Source: an uncultured Succiniclasticum sp.
GTDB lineage: Bacteria; Bacillota; Negativicutes; Acidaminococcales; Acidaminococcaceae
NCBI GenBank assembly: GCA_902801365.1
Contig: CADCHY010000007.1
Span: 1-63,325, forward strand
Reading direction: 5' to 3'
Length of the DNA stretch: 63,325 nucleotides
The notes beneath the pieces are model-generated. The model was not told the origin of the DNA and did no database searches. It was given only the letters and a program-made list of their open reading frames with translations. This document shows, piece after piece, positions 8,202 to 18,179 of this stretch. The first letter of the stretch is position 1; the number at the start of each line of letters is the position of its first letter. Made by a program: the position numbers and the translations under genes.

Positions 8202-9431
8202 ATGGCAAAAGTAAAAAAGGAAAACATCAAAAAAGTTGTATTAGCATACAGCGGCGGTCTGGATACCTCCGTTATCATCCCCTGGTTAAAAGAAAATTAT
8301 AATAACTGCGAGATCATCGCGGTCTGTGCTGACCTGGGTCAGGGCGACGAACTGGATCCGGTGCATGACAAGGCCATCAAATCCGGCGCCAGCAAGTGCT
8401 ATATCCTGGATCTGAAAGAAGACTTTATCGCCAATTATGTATGGCCCTGCGTTAAGGCCGGCGCCGTATATGAAAAGAAATATCTGCTGGGCACTTCCTT
8501 TGCCCGCCCGCTCATTGCCAAGCATTTGGTGGACATTGCCCACAAGGAAGGCGCCGATGCGGTGGCTCACGGCGCTACCGGCAAGGGCAACGACCAGGTG
8601 CGTTTTGAACTGACCGTAAAATCCCTTGATCCGGATCTGGCCATTATCGCGCCCTGGCGTGAATGGGAACTGCGGTCCCGCGATCAGGAAATCGATTACG
8701 CGGCAGCACATAACATCCCCATTCCCGTATCCCATGAAGACGACTATTCCATGGACCGCAACATGTGGCATCTGTCTCATGAAGGTTCTGATCTGGAAGA
8801 TCCCTGGAACGCGCCTCAGGCAAAGATGTTCCGGGTAACCTGCACACCGGAAACCGCTCCGGACAAACCGGAAATGCTGACACTGAAATTTAAGAAGGGC
8901 GTTCCTGTAGCGGTCAACGGCAAAAAGATGAGCCCGGCCAAGATTGTGGAGACACTGAATGAAATCGGTATCCGCAACGGTGTAGGCATCAGCGATATCG
9001 TGGAAAACCGTCTGGTCGGCATGAAGAGCCGCGGAGTATATGAAACCCCGGCGGGCGCTATCATCTACTATGCCCACAATGAACTGGAAAACCTGTGCCT
9101 GGACCGTGACACCTATCATTACAAAGAAGGCCTGGCCATCAAATACGCGGAACTGGTGTATGACGGGAAATGGTTCTGCGCATTGCGGGAAGCCCTGGAA
9201 GCCTTTGTGGATGAAACCCAGAAGACCGTTACCGGTACAGTCCGCCTGAAACTGTATAAAGGCAACATCATCAGCGCCGGCGCCAAGTCCCCGTATTCCC
9301 TGTACAGTCAGGAATATGTGACTTTCGGCGAAGACGAAGTATATGACCAGAGCGACGCAACCGGTTTCATCAATCTGTTCGGCCTGCCGTTAGCCGTACG
9401 GGCCATGATGAAGAAAGGTACGCTGAAATAA
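8202..9431 (+). CDS. argG: Argininosuccinate synthase
   Basis: The 409-residue product condenses citrulline and aspartate using ATP. It begins with the N-type ATP-pyrophosphatase loop [11 protein letters not shown] (SGGLDTS at 17-23) and has [13 protein letters not shown], the citrulline/aspartate contact region. AAGGGAGG sits 9 nt before ATG 8202; the longer in-frame reading from 8121 lacks a ribosome site. The TAA stop shares one base with the argH ATG (TAATG), so translation is coupled. Confidence 0.95.
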   Translation: MAKVKKENIKKVVLAYSGGLDTSVIIPWLKENYNNCEIIAVCADLGQGDELDPVHDKAIKSGASKCYILDLKEDFIANYVWPCVKAGAVYEKKYLLGTSFARPLIAKHLVDIAHKEGADAVAHGATGKGNDQVRFELTVKSLDPDLAIIAPWREWELRSRDQEIDYAAAHNIPIPVSHEDDYSMDRNMWHLSHEGSDLEDPWNAPQAKMFRVTCTPETAPDKPEMLTLKFKKGVPVAVNGKKMSPAKIVETLNEIGIRNGVGISDIVENRLVGMKSRGVYETPAGAIIYYAHNELENLCLDRDTYHYKEGLAIKYAELVYDGKWFCALREALEAFVDETQKTVTGTVRLKLYKGNIISAGAKSPYSLYSQEYVTFGEDEVYDQSDATGFINLFGLPLAVRAMMKKGTLK

Positions 9432-10843
9432 TGGCCAAATTGTGGGGCGGTCGGTTCAGTAAGAATACGAACGAATTAGTGGACGCATTCAATGCGTCCA
9501 TTAATTATGATAAGCGTTTGTACCAGGAGGATATCCGGGGCAGTATTGCCCATGCCAATATGCTGGTAAAGTGCGGCATTATTCCGGAGGCAGACGGAAA
9601 GAAGATTGCGGCGGGACTGCAGGATATCCTGAAAGATATTGAAGCCGGCAACTTTGAATTCAGCGTAGCGCTGGAAGATATCCATATGAACGTGGAAGCG
9701 CGACTGACGGAACGGATCGGGGATGCGGGGGCAAGACTGCATACGGCCCGGAGCCGCAACGACCAGGTGGCGCTGGATATGCATATGTATATGAAGCGGC
9801 AGATCGTGGAAGTAGCGGAACTGCTGCTGGAGTTTGAAAAAGTAATCCTGGCTGTGGCGAAGCAGCATGACAAGACACTGATGCCCGGATACACTCATCT
9901 GCAACGGGCCCAGCCTATTACTTTCGCCCATCACCTGCTGGCGTATTTTAATATGTTGCAGCGTGACTTCCGCCGCCTGCTGGGCGTGTGGGAGGACGCG
10001 GACATTATGCCCCTGGGAGCCGGGGCCATTGCGGGAACTACGTTCCCCATTGACCGGTTCTATGTAGCGGAGCAGTTAAATTTTAAAAATGTATATGCCA
10101 ACAGCATGGACGCGGTAAGCGACCGGGATTATGTGCTGGATTTTCTTTCCTTTGCGTCCGTATTGATGATGCACATGAGCCGCCTGTCCGAAGAGCTGTG
10201 CCTGTGGAGCAGTACGGAGTTTGGTTTTGTGGAGCTGGACGACGCCTTTGCCACAGGTTCTTCCATGATGCCCCAGAAGAAGAATCCGGATATTTCCGAG
10301 CTGGTGCGGGGCAAGACAGGCCGCGTCTACGGCGAGCTGATGGCTATGCTGACTACATTGAAAGGCTTGCCGCTGACGTATAATAAAGATCTGCAGGAAG
10401 ACAAGGAAGGCCTGTTTGATGCCATTGACACGGTGAAGTTCACGCTTCAGGTCTACAGGGACATGATTGCTACCATGACGGTAAATACAGACCGGATGCG
10501 GTGGGCGGTGTCTCACGATTTTTCCAATGCTACGGACCTGGCAGACTATCTGGTCCGGAAAGGGCTGCCGTTCCGTAAGGCCCATGCAGTAGTGGGACAG
10601 TGCGTGGCCTATGCCATTAAAGGACACAAATTCCTGCTGGACATGACGCTGGATGAATATAAGCAGTTCTGCGAACTGTTTGAGCCCGACCTGATGCAGG
10701 CTCTGAATCCCGAACATTGCGTCAACGCACGGGTTTCCTACGGTGGGCCCAGCTACGTGGAAAACGACAAGCAGTTGGAGAAGGGCGAAGTAATCCTGAA
10801 AGAGCAGGAAGAAACGCTGAAGGGGCTGCGGGAAAAAATCTGA
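9431..10843 (+). CDS. argH: Argininosuccinate lyase
   Basis: A 470-residue member of the fumarase/aspartase superfamily that splits argininosuccinate into arginine and fumarate. It carries the signature GSSMMPQKKNPD near residue 280 and the N-terminal LWGGRFSKNTNE. The TARSRNDQVALD block belongs to the active site. Length is normal. Translation is coupled to argG through the TAATG overlap. No strong terminator is visible after it; a TCCGGC/GCCGGA hairpin near 10862 lacks a U-tract. Confidence 0.95.
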   Translation: MAKLWGGRFSKNTNELVDAFNASINYDKRLYQEDIRGSIAHANMLVKCGIIPEADGKKIAAGLQDILKDIEAGNFEFSVALEDIHMNVEARLTERIGDAGARLHTARSRNDQVALDMHMYMKRQIVEVAELLLEFEKVILAVAKQHDKTLMPGYTHLQRAQPITFAHHLLAYFNMLQRDFRRLLGVWEDADIMPLGAGAIAGTTFPIDRFYVAEQLNFKNVYANSMDAVSDRDYVLDFLSFASVLMMHMSRLSEELCLWSSTEFGFVELDDAFATGSSMMPQKKNPDISELVRGKTGRVYGELMAMLTTLKGLPLTYNKDLQEDKEGLFDAIDTVKFTLQVYRDMIATMTVNTDRMRWAVSHDFSNATDLADYLVRKGLPFRKAHAVVGQCVAYAIKGHKFLLDMTLDEYKQFCELFEPDLMQALNPEHCVNARVSYGGPSYVENDKQLEKGEVILKEQEETLKGLREKI

Positions 10844-11077
10844 GTGAAGCAGAATGGAATAATCCGGCAGGCTCAAAACCAGCCGGAGTGCATACGAATT
10901 AACCAGTGTTTCCTTGAATAGAAATGAAAAACTCTTTTGTCGGAAGGTTTTCATAGTTTTTTTGAAATTTTCTGCAAAAGAGTTTTGATTTTTATAGCGA
11001 AATTTACTGCCTTTTGTTATAATATAATATACAGGTTTATGACCTATATATTTTTTGTTATTCTATAGAAAGACAGG

Positions 11078-11974
11078 GTGAAACCGTTGCTGGAACAATT
11101 TCAGGCATTAGCAAGGACAATAGGTATCTTGGATTTAATTGATACCGGTCTTGTTGCCTTTTTTCTGTACAGAATTTATATAATGTTGAAAAATACCAGA
11201 GCTGCTGCATTGGTCAAAGGCCTGATGGTATTGGCGGCATTGGTTATTGTCAGCAAATGGCTGAACCTGCACGTCATCAACTGGATATTGGAAAAGGCCA
11301 TGACCATGATGATGGTTGCTTTACCGGTTGTATTCCAGCCGGAACTGCGTCGCGCGCTGGAACAGATTGGCCGCGGCCGTCTGTTCCGTAAACGTGTTGA
11401 ATTGGATGAAGCAGAACTGAATGATATGATCGAAGCGGTGGCTAATGCCGCGGTCATCATGGGGCAACGAAAGGTCGGGGCCCTGATAGTGTTTGAAAGG
11501 GCAGTAGGACTGGAAGAAAGAATTGAAACCGGCATTAAGATTGACGGACTGGTGACGGATAGTCTCCTGTTAAATATTTTTGAAAAAGACACGCCTTTGC
11601 ATGATGGTGCGGTCATCATCCGGGGCAACCGTATCGTTGCGGCTTCCTGCCTGCTTCCGCTGACTGATGCCAGAGGCCTGAGTCAGGAACTGGGGACGCG
11701 GCACAGGGCGGCTATCGGCATTTCCGAACAGTCGGATGCGCTGGTAGTGGTGGTCAGCGAGGAAACAGGTACGGTTTCTGTTACCAGGAATGGCGAAATC
11801 TACCGCTACCTGCGGCGGGAAGATGTTGTCGACATGTTACAGTCTGCTTTTGTGGGGCACAATCATTTTACACTGAAACAGATGATTTTGGAGAAGCTGG
11901 ATAAAATCCGTAATAAAAATGAGAAAGAAGCAAACGACGTTAAGCAGATTGTGAAACCGGGAGGCAAATCATGA
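11078..11974 (+). CDS. cdaA: Diadenylate cyclase CdaA
   Basis: The 298-residue membrane enzyme makes cyclic di-AMP from two ATP. Three hydrophobic helices fill residues 18-95, followed by the DAC domain with DGA at 176-178 and RHR at 208-210, both catalytic signatures. The frame starts at GTG 11078. A TTG at 11087 has AGGGTG better placed upstream and could be the true start. It overlaps cdaR by 4 bp (ATGA), as in the usual cdaA-cdaR pair. Confidence 0.93.
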   Translation: MKPLLEQFQALARTIGILDLIDTGLVAFFLYRIYIMLKNTRAAALVKGLMVLAALVIVSKWLNLHVINWILEKAMTMMMVALPVVFQPELRRALEQIGRGRLFRKRVELDEAELNDMIEAVANAAVIMGQRKVGALIVFERAVGLEERIETGIKIDGLVTDSLLLNIFEKDTPLHDGAVIIRGNRIVAASCLLPLTDARGLSQELGTRHRAAIGISEQSDALVVVVSEETGTVSVTRNGEIYRYLRREDVVDMLQSAFVGHNHFTLKQMILEKLDKIRNKNEKEANDVKQIVKPGGKS

Positions 11975-12915
11975 TTAACAAGAACACTGAGAATCGTGAT
12001 AAATGGTTTGCCAGGTTTATGTGTGTGCTTATTGCCTGTTGTTTATGGCTGTACGTGATGAGCGAGCAGAACCCCATCGTAGAAAAGGAATTTGCGGTTC
12101 CGCTGGTTTCACGCAATCTGACAGAAAGCATGATTGTGTTTAATGTTCCTGAAAAAGTAAGCGTAAGGGTCAGGGGTACCCGTACGGCACTGGCTAACAT
12201 GCCGGAAAGCGATATTTTTGCTTTTGTTAATTTGAGCAAGCTTTCTGTAGGCACACATACGGTCCTGATCAATGCCCGTTTTGCCAGAGGGGATGTGGTG
12301 CAGGTTACTCCTCCGGCAGTAAATCTGTTTATTGATGTGAAGAAGGACAAAATCGTGCCTGTCACTGCGGAAATCATCGGTTCTCCCAATAAGGATTTTG
12401 CAGTAGAAGAACACAGGCTTACACCCTCTGAAGTTAAGATTCAGGGAGCTGCTACCCGCCTGGAAGCGTTGGATAAGATTTTTGTTCCTGTAGATGTGGG
12501 GGGGCGGAGTGAAGACTTTACTGTGACACAGAAACCGCTCGCTGTGGCGAAAGACGGTATGGATATGCAGGATGTGACGGTTGATCCGGCAGAAGTTATC
12601 GTGCACACAAAATTAAAAAAGAGATCCCAGACGGCGACGGTTCTGGTTAAGGCTGTCTATAAGGGCGCATTACCGGATGGGTTAAAAATGACAAGTTCTA
12701 CTGTCAATCCGTTTAAGGTTACCGTGTCCGGGCTTCCGTCCGTAATTGATAATCTGAAAGAATTGGAGCTGGAACCGGTCCAGTTGGACAGCATTACTAA
12801 AAACACGACCGTGCCGGTGAAGATAATTTTGCCTGACGGAGTAAGAGCGGACAGGCAAACGGTTGACATTGATCTTACGGTGGAAAATGCTTCTGTGGAA
12901 AACACAAATGAATAG
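11971..12915 (+). CDS. cdaR: CdaA regulator, YbbR-domain protein
   Basis: A 314-residue protein with one N-terminal membrane helix (about 12-30) and an extracytoplasmic part of repeated YbbR units. Each unit shows the pattern of a V-x-V-R strand followed by a conserved proline and an asparagine-rich turn. CdaR modulates CdaA activity in Firmicutes. The ATG overlaps the cdaA stop. The expected third gene, glmM, does not follow; an unrelated FAD protein does. Confidence 0.9.
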   Translation: MINKNTENRDKWFARFMCVLIACCLWLYVMSEQNPIVEKEFAVPLVSRNLTESMIVFNVPEKVSVRVRGTRTALANMPESDIFAFVNLSKLSVGTHTVLINARFARGDVVQVTPPAVNLFIDVKKDKIVPVTAEIIGSPNKDFAVEEHRLTPSEVKIQGAATRLEALDKIFVPVDVGGRSEDFTVTQKPLAVAKDGMDMQDVTVDPAEVIVHTKLKKRSQTATVLVKAVYKGALPDGLKMTSSTVNPFKVTVSGLPSVIDNLKELELEPVQLDSITKNTTVPVKIILPDGVRADRQTVDIDLTVENASVENTNE

Positions 12916-12930
12916 ATGTTGAAATAATAA

Positions 12931-12996
12931 GGAAAGAGTAGAGGAAAATTTATCCGTTGCCGGCAGAATAGGCGTGAAGGAAAGCTCTTTCCTTTT
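12931..12996 (+). terminator. Possible terminator or attenuator after cdaR
   Basis: GGAAAGAG at 12931-12938 can pair with CTCTTTCC at 12985-12992, and AAGGAAAG just upstream of the latter offers a competing short hairpin. A TTTTATTATTTTT tract follows. It lies 40 bp before the next gene's ribosome site. Confidence 0.45.
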
Positions 12997-13046
12997 ATTA
13001 TTTTTAGAACTTATAATATTTTAATGGCAGACTGGAGAAGAATGCA

Positions 13047-14732
13047 ATGACGGTTATGCAACTGCGGGTAAATGATGTCCGGATGAGCCTGCTGAAAGAG
13101 AAAACATTAAAAGAATGTGTGGCGGACAAACTGAGCGTAAGGAAGTCGGCATTGCGGAAGGTACAGGTGCTGCACCGCGCTGTCGATGCGCGCAGAAAGA
13201 ATAATATAGAACTGCTGTATCACGTAACCGCGGAAGTAGATTTGCCCCAGTCTGTTAGCCGGAGCATACTAAAGAAACCGGGTATCAGCATATTTGTCCC
13301 TGCACAGCCGGAAGCCCCCCAACTGGGAGAAACGTCCATGAAAGAACGCCCCGTTATCATCGGTGCAGGTCCGGCGGGTCTTACCGCGGCTTTAGAACTG
13401 GCAAAATACGGATACAGGCCTGTGGTTATTGAACGGGGAAGGACAGTAGAGAAAAGGGTGGCGGATGTTGACCGATTCTGGCGTACCGGAAGGTTCGACC
13501 CGGTGTCTAACGTCCAGTTCGGTATGGGCGGAGCCGGAACCTTTTCAGATGGCAAGCTGACCACCCGTGTCAACGATCCGGTAATGGCCGACATCCTCCA
13601 GGCGTTTGTTAAAGCCGGGGCTCCGCAGGAGATTTTAACCGAACACAAACCTCATGTGGGAACGGATAAGTTACGGGCCATGGTACAGGGGCTGGCTGCG
13701 GAAATTGAACGCTGCGGCGGCGAGATCCGCTGCGAGACCCAGGCTGTCGATTTTCTGGTAAAAGATAAACAGCTGACCGGGTTGTTGCTGAATAACGGGA
13801 CGGTGCTTCCGGCAGAAACAGTTATTCTGGCCTGCGGTCACAGCGCCAGGGACACGTATAAGGCACTGGCTGCCAGAGGTGTTGGCATGGAGGCAAAGGC
13901 TTTTGCCATAGGCGTACGCGTGGAACATCCCCAGGTGTTGATCGATAAAGCCCAGTATGGGGAGTTTGCCGGACACCCGCGGCTGGGGGTGGCTGATTAT
14001 GCGCTGGTTTATCACACGGAAGACAAAAAGCGTGTGGCCTATTCTTTCTGCATGTGCCCGGGCGGGCAGGTCGTTGCCGCAGCTTCCGAGGAAGGCGGCG
14101 TAGTGGTCAATGGTATGAGCCTGTATCAGCGGGACAGCGGAATTGCCAACAGCGCGTTAGTGGTTAATGTTACCCCCAATGATTTTGGGACGGATCCGTT
14201 GGCGGGTGTAACGTTCCAGAGAAAATATGAAGAAATGGCTTTTGCGGCAGGCGGCAAAAATTATAGTGCCCCTGCCCAAAGTGTTCAGAGCTTTTTGCAG
14301 GGGACTCAGCCCACATTACGTGACGCACGGAAATACCTGGAAGAAATGGCAATGCAAAACAAGACTGTAAGTCCGGCCGGACAAGCCGAAAATTCATTTT
14401 CTGCAACCATGCCGAGTTACCGGCCCGGTGTGACGGAATGTGCATTGGAATCGATTCTCCCGAGCTATGTAACAGATACATTAAAACAGGGAATCCAATA
14501 CTTCGGCCGCAGGATTCAGGGATTTGACGGACCGTCAGGTGTTTTGACAGGCGTGGAGACACGTACTTCCGCCCCTTTGCGGATTGTGCGCGGCGCAGAT
14601 TTCCAAAGTGTGACTCACGGTGGGCTTTACCCTTGCGGCGAGGGATGTGGCTATGCTGGCGGCATTATGAGCGCGGCGCTGGATGGCTATCACGTAGCAA
14701 GAGCTGTAATGAGAAAATTTAAGCCGCTTTAA
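13047..14732 (+). CDS. FAD-dependent oxidoreductase of the COG2509 type
   Basis: A 561-residue predicted NAD(FAD)-utilising dehydrogenase. An N-terminal region of about 95 residues resembles a ferredoxin-like cap. It is followed by the dinucleotide loop VIIGAGPAGLTAALEL near 104-119 and a GxGGAGTFSDGKL motif typical of this group, ending with a second nucleotide-contact segment YPCGEGCGYAGGI. The physiological substrate is unknown for the family. GGAG lies 9 nt before the ATG. It sits where glmM normally follows cdaR. Confidence 0.82.
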   Translation: MTVMQLRVNDVRMSLLKEKTLKECVADKLSVRKSALRKVQVLHRAVDARRKNNIELLYHVTAEVDLPQSVSRSILKKPGISIFVPAQPEAPQLGETSMKERPVIIGAGPAGLTAALELAKYGYRPVVIERGRTVEKRVADVDRFWRTGRFDPVSNVQFGMGGAGTFSDGKLTTRVNDPVMADILQAFVKAGAPQEILTEHKPHVGTDKLRAMVQGLAAEIERCGGEIRCETQAVDFLVKDKQLTGLLLNNGTVLPAETVILACGHSARDTYKALAARGVGMEAKAFAIGVRVEHPQVLIDKAQYGEFAGHPRLGVADYALVYHTEDKKRVAYSFCMCPGGQVVAAASEEGGVVVNGMSLYQRDSGIANSALVVNVTPNDFGTDPLAGVTFQRKYEEMAFAAGGKNYSAPAQSVQSFLQGTQPTLRDARKYLEEMAMQNKTVSPAGQAENSFSATMPSYRPGVTECALESILPSYVTDTLKQGIQYFGRRIQGFDGPSGVLTGVETRTSAPLRIVRGADFQSVTHGGLYPCGEGCGYAGGIMSAALDGYHVARAVMRKFKPL

Positions 14733-14804
14733 TCTGGCCGGACAAAAGAAATACGGTCAGCTCTCTGTGTTTTCCCGACATGATGAATTTCAAATGAAAT
14801 GAAA

Positions 14805-14847
14805 AAGAGTTGTAACAAAAATCTTAAAAAGTTTTGTTACAACTCTT
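14805..14847. terminator. Bidirectional terminator
   Basis: AAGAGTTGTAACAAAA (14805-14820) pairs perfectly with 14832-14847, followed by a T-run on the plus strand and preceded by an A-run. It overlaps the last codons of the convergent exonuclease gene. Confidence 0.88.
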
Positions 14848-15490
14848 CTTTTTTGTTTTCATAGTCTTTGAGCAGGCACCGGTAAAGGGCCCAGGCGGAA
14901 TAACAGTCAACCAGGGCGCGATGTTCGCCGTCTGCCTGGAGGTTGTAATACTTCATCAATGCGTCCAGACCGAATTTGCCGCCCGTCTGTGTAGGCAGCA
15001 GACGTTTTGCGATGCGCTCCGTGTCCAGAAATCTGGGCAGGAAGAGCTTCTGACGGTGAAATCTGCGGCAAGCCATATTGATGTTCATAATATCGTTATA
15101 ACCGATATCATGCCCTAATACAATACTGTCACCGACAAAGGCAAAGAAATCATCCAGCACATCGGCTAATTTGGGCTTTTCCGCCAGCATGTCTTCGGTA
15201 ATTCCGGTTATGGCGACGACCCGTTTGTTCAATTTTGTAATCGGTTTTACCAGTTGCTGGTAAATTTCCTGGATTTCACCGGAAGGAGAAATCCGGATAG
15301 CGGCAATTTCTGTGATATCTTCTTCCAGAAAGCCGGCACATTCCAGGTCAAAAACGATGAAACCGCAACGGCAGGGATGGGGAATTTCATTTTTGTTAAC
15401 CTGATTTTGCACCTGCCTGCGCCAGTTTTGCCTCCGTTTTTTGGCCAGTGCAAGCTGTTTCTGCTTTGGTGTCAATATAACTTCTTTCAT
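14837..15490 (-). CDS. DEDDh-type 3'-5' exonuclease
   Basis: The 217-residue product has the DnaQ/PolC-epsilon exonuclease motifs: ExoI FDLE (D48, E50), ExoII GHDIGYND and ExoIII EHRALVDC, with the histidine that defines the DEDDh class. A basic N-terminal extension of about 40 residues precedes the domain, ending in a CRC. Substrate could be DNA proofreading or RNA trimming; the sequence does not decide. Its last codons form part of the terminator shared with the convergent FAD protein. Confidence 0.82.
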   Translation of the reverse strand: MKEVILTPKQKQLALAKKRRQNWRRQVQNQVNKNEIPHPCRCGFIVFDLECAGFLEEDITEIAAIRISPSGEIQEIYQQLVKPITKLNKRVVAITGITEDMLAEKPKLADVLDDFFAFVGDSIVLGHDIGYNDIMNINMACRRFHRQKLFLPRFLDTERIAKRLLPTQTGGKFGLDALMKYYNLQADGEHRALVDCYSAWALYRCLLKDYENKKEEL

Positions 15491-15630
15491 ACTAATCGTC
15501 CTGAAATGTTTGTAAGATAAAATTATTATAACATATCAGGATTTTGCCTCCAAATGAAATTTTGGTTTTTGTTCCGGAAAACACAACGGTTACGGGAAGA
15601 TAATTCAGTTGTGAATCATAAAAAAGAAAT

Positions 15631-15664
15631 GGCGAAACGGATCTGAAAACAGAAACGTTTCGCC
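15631..15664 (-). terminator. thrS terminator
   Basis: GGCGAAACG (15631-15639) pairs with CGTTTCGCC (15656-15664). On the minus strand it is followed by ATTTCTTTTTT. It lies about 57 bp after the thrS stop. Confidence 0.8.
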
Positions 15665-15720
15665 GTTTTGTGATGTCTTTTCCCGGCTTGCGAGTTAAGC
15701 GGGTTAATTCACAATTACAA

Positions 15721-17637
15721 TTAGTCGTTTACTTTCTCGTCAATATTTTTCTGCATGCGGGCGATGAAGTCTTCCAGGCTCATTGCGCCAAGATCGCCGC
15801 CGTGGCGCTGACGTACCGCAACGGTGCCGGATTCTGCTTCTTTTTCACCGATGATCAGCATGAAGGGCACTTTCTGTACCTGGGCTTCGCGGATTTTTTT
15901 GCCGATTTTTTCATTGCGGTCGTCCAGCTGGGTGCGGTAACCCAGTGCAAACAGCTTGTCATTGACTTCTTTTGCATAAGCCTGCTGTTTGTCGGTGATG
16001 GGCATTACACGAACCTGGTTCGGAGCCATCCATACAGGGAAGGAACCGGCATAGTGTTCGATCAGGATGCCGATGAAGCGTTCAATGGAACCGTAAACAA
16101 CGCGATGAATCATGACCGGACGGTGTTTCAGCCCGTCTTCCCCGGTATACTCGCAGTTGAATTTTTCCGGCAGCTGCATATCAAGCTGAATGGTGCCGCA
16201 CTGCCAGGTACGGCCGATGGAGTCCTGCAGATGGAAGTCGATTTTCGGACCGTAGAAAGCACCGTCGCCTTCATTGACGATATAATCAAGGTGGTTGGCT
16301 TCCAGCGCTTTACGCAGGCCTTCGGTGGCCAGTTCCCAGGAAGCGTCGTCACCCATGGAATTCTCCGGACGGGTGGACAGTTCGGCATGGTATTTCAGAC
16401 CAAAAGTGGAGTACACTTCGTTAAACAGTTTGATTACGTTGGTGATTTCCGGCTGGATTTGTTCCGGGGTCATGAAGATATGGGCATCATCCTGGGTGAA
16501 GCAGCGGACACGGAACAGACCATGCAGCGCGCCGGACAACTCATGGCGGTGAACCAGGCCCAGTTCCGCGTAACGCAGCGGCAATTCTTTGTAGGAGTGG
16601 GGGCGGGTATTGTAAACCAGCATACCGCCGGGGCAGTTCATGGGTTTGATGGCGTAGTCCATATCGTCAATCTTGGTGAAATACATATTTTCCCTGTAAT
16701 GATCCCAGTGGCCTGAACGGATCCACAGATCACGGTTCATAATCATGGGGGTCATGACCTGTTCATACAGGTATTTGCGGTGTATCTGGTGCCAGTATTC
16801 CAGAATGGCATTGCGCAGGCGCATGCCATTGGGATGGAAGAAGGGGAAACCGGGGCCTTCGTCATGCATGCTGAAAATATCCAGTTCTTTGCCCAGCTTG
16901 CGGTGATCACGCTTTTCGGCTTCTTCCAGCATGTGCAGGTAGTCGTCCAGTTCTTCCTTGCTGGGGAATGCGGTTCCGTATATACGCTGCAGCATCTTGT
17001 TTTTTTCGTTGCCGCGCCAGTAAGCTCCGGCCAGGCTCATGAGTTTAAAAGCTTTTACCCGTCCGGTGGAAGGGCAGTGGGGGCCGGCGCACAGGTCGGT
17101 AAAGTCGCCCTGGGTATACAGGCTGATGACCGCGTCTTCCGGCAGATCGTTAATCAGTTCCACTTTATAGATTTCTTTTTCCGCGGCAAAACGGGCCAGG
17201 GCATCCTTGCGGGGAACTTCACTGCGTACCAGCGGAAGATTTTGTTTTACAATTTTTGCCATTTCCTTTTCAATGGCGGCCAGGTCTTCCGGCGTAAAGA
17301 CATGTTCGCTGTCGATGTCATAATAGAATCCGGTGTCGATGGCAGGACCGATAGCGAATTTTACTCCCGGGAACAGGTGCTGGATGGCCTGGGCCATTAC
17401 ATGGGAAGCCGTATGGCGGATGGCATGCAGGCCTTCTTTGGTGTCGGGCGTAACAAATTCAACGACAGCATCTTTTTCAACGGTATCGCTGAGGTCTTTG
17501 TTTACTCCGTCTACCACGGCTAACAATGCCTGCTTGCCTAATTTCTGATTTAAGCTTTTGGCGATTTCCAGATAGCTGGTGCCGGCAGCAAATTCTTTTA
17601 CACTGCCGTCTTTTAAGGTTACTTTTACATTTGACAT
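15721..17637 (-). CDS. thrS: Threonyl-tRNA synthetase
   Basis: A 638-residue class II synthetase charging tRNA-Thr. In order: TGS domain (1-62), second editing-type domain with HTASHVMAQA and the CAGPHCPSTG zinc-like site (about 65-225), catalytic core with the MNCPGGM zinc cysteine, RVRCFTQDDAHIF and IHRVVYGSIERF, and a C-terminal anticodon-binding domain. The ATG at 17637 is preferred: AGGAGG is 9 nt upstream, whereas the ATG at 17643 is only 3 nt from it. A threonine T-box controls it. Confidence 0.95.
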   Translation of the reverse strand: MSNVKVTLKDGSVKEFAAGTSYLEIAKSLNQKLGKQALLAVVDGVNKDLSDTVEKDAVVEFVTPDTKEGLHAIRHTASHVMAQAIQHLFPGVKFAIGPAIDTGFYYDIDSEHVFTPEDLAAIEKEMAKIVKQNLPLVRSEVPRKDALARFAAEKEIYKVELINDLPEDAVISLYTQGDFTDLCAGPHCPSTGRVKAFKLMSLAGAYWRGNEKNKMLQRIYGTAFPSKEELDDYLHMLEEAEKRDHRKLGKELDIFSMHDEGPGFPFFHPNGMRLRNAILEYWHQIHRKYLYEQVMTPMIMNRDLWIRSGHWDHYRENMYFTKIDDMDYAIKPMNCPGGMLVYNTRPHSYKELPLRYAELGLVHRHELSGALHGLFRVRCFTQDDAHIFMTPEQIQPEITNVIKLFNEVYSTFGLKYHAELSTRPENSMGDDASWELATEGLRKALEANHLDYIVNEGDGAFYGPKIDFHLQDSIGRTWQCGTIQLDMQLPEKFNCEYTGEDGLKHRPVMIHRVVYGSIERFIGILIEHYAGSFPVWMAPNQVRVMPITDKQQAYAKEVNDKLFALGYRTQLDDRNEKIGKKIREAQVQKVPFMLIIGEKEAESGTVAVRQRHGGDLGAMSLEDFIARMQKNIDEKVND

Positions 17638-17751
17638 TTCCATTTTCCTCCTAAAATAACGAATGCTTCATTGGTAACGCAGGACTTCAAACAAAACCGG
17701 AAAACTGTTCCGAACGAATCTTTTGAAAGAATCACAGACATTTTTCCGGAA

Positions 17752-18000
17752 AATAAAAAATCCCCGTTCCCAACACACAGGGACGAGGTTAATCGCGGTT
17801 CCACCCTCATTGACTGCACAGGCAGCCCACTCAAGAACCGGTAACGCAGTTTACGCGGCGCTTGCTAATCAGAAGAAACTTTTCACAAGGCAGTTTGAAG
17901 GTGGTTCCGTTTTACGCTTGCGCTGCCGCTCTCAGCAATTACGGCATTTTCTGTAAGGCAGTATGCAAAACATGGTCCTTCGCATTACTTTTAAGGCTAT
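17752..18000 (-). promoter_or_regulatory. Threonine T-box leader of thrS
   Basis: Read on the minus strand, the leader contains AGUA on the 5' side of the specifier loop and GGA-ACC-A on the 3' side, so the specifier at 17905-17903 is ACC, a threonine codon. The T-box sequence GGGTGGAACCGCG lies near 17800-17790. A CCTCGTCCC/GGGAACGGGG hairpin with a U-tract (about 17783-17755) is the terminator. Uncharged tRNA-Thr should bind and switch to the antiterminator, raising thrS expression. Confidence 0.93.
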
Positions 18001-18015
18001 TTTGTTTATGCGTAA

Positions 18016-18043
18016 ATTATAGCACTTTAAATTTACGTGTCAA
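18016..18043 (-). promoter_or_regulatory. thrS promoter
   Basis: On the minus strand TTGACA (18043-18038) and TATAAT (18021-18016) are spaced by 16 bp, just upstream of the T-box. Confidence 0.8.
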
Positions 18044-18086
18044 GCGTGAAAATTATCATAATGTAATTAAAATTAAGAAAGTGTAC

Positions 18087-18115
18087 TTTCCTTTTAAATC
18101 AGCTTGCGTTATAAT
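18087..18115 (+). promoter_or_regulatory. Probable promoter of the DUF4127 gene
   Basis: TTTCCT at 18087-18092 and TATAAT at 18110-18115 with 17-bp spacing. The -35 box is weak. Confidence 0.45.
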
Positions 18116-18179
18116 TATATAATACAAAACTAAAATGGAATATTATGCTTTCCAATTAAGGGAGAATCATTTTTCTATC

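Noticed and set aside
17723..18122. Two short plus-strand frames between thrS and the DUF4127 gene
   Set aside because: They read the antisense of the Thr T-box and its promoter, and have no ribosome sites.
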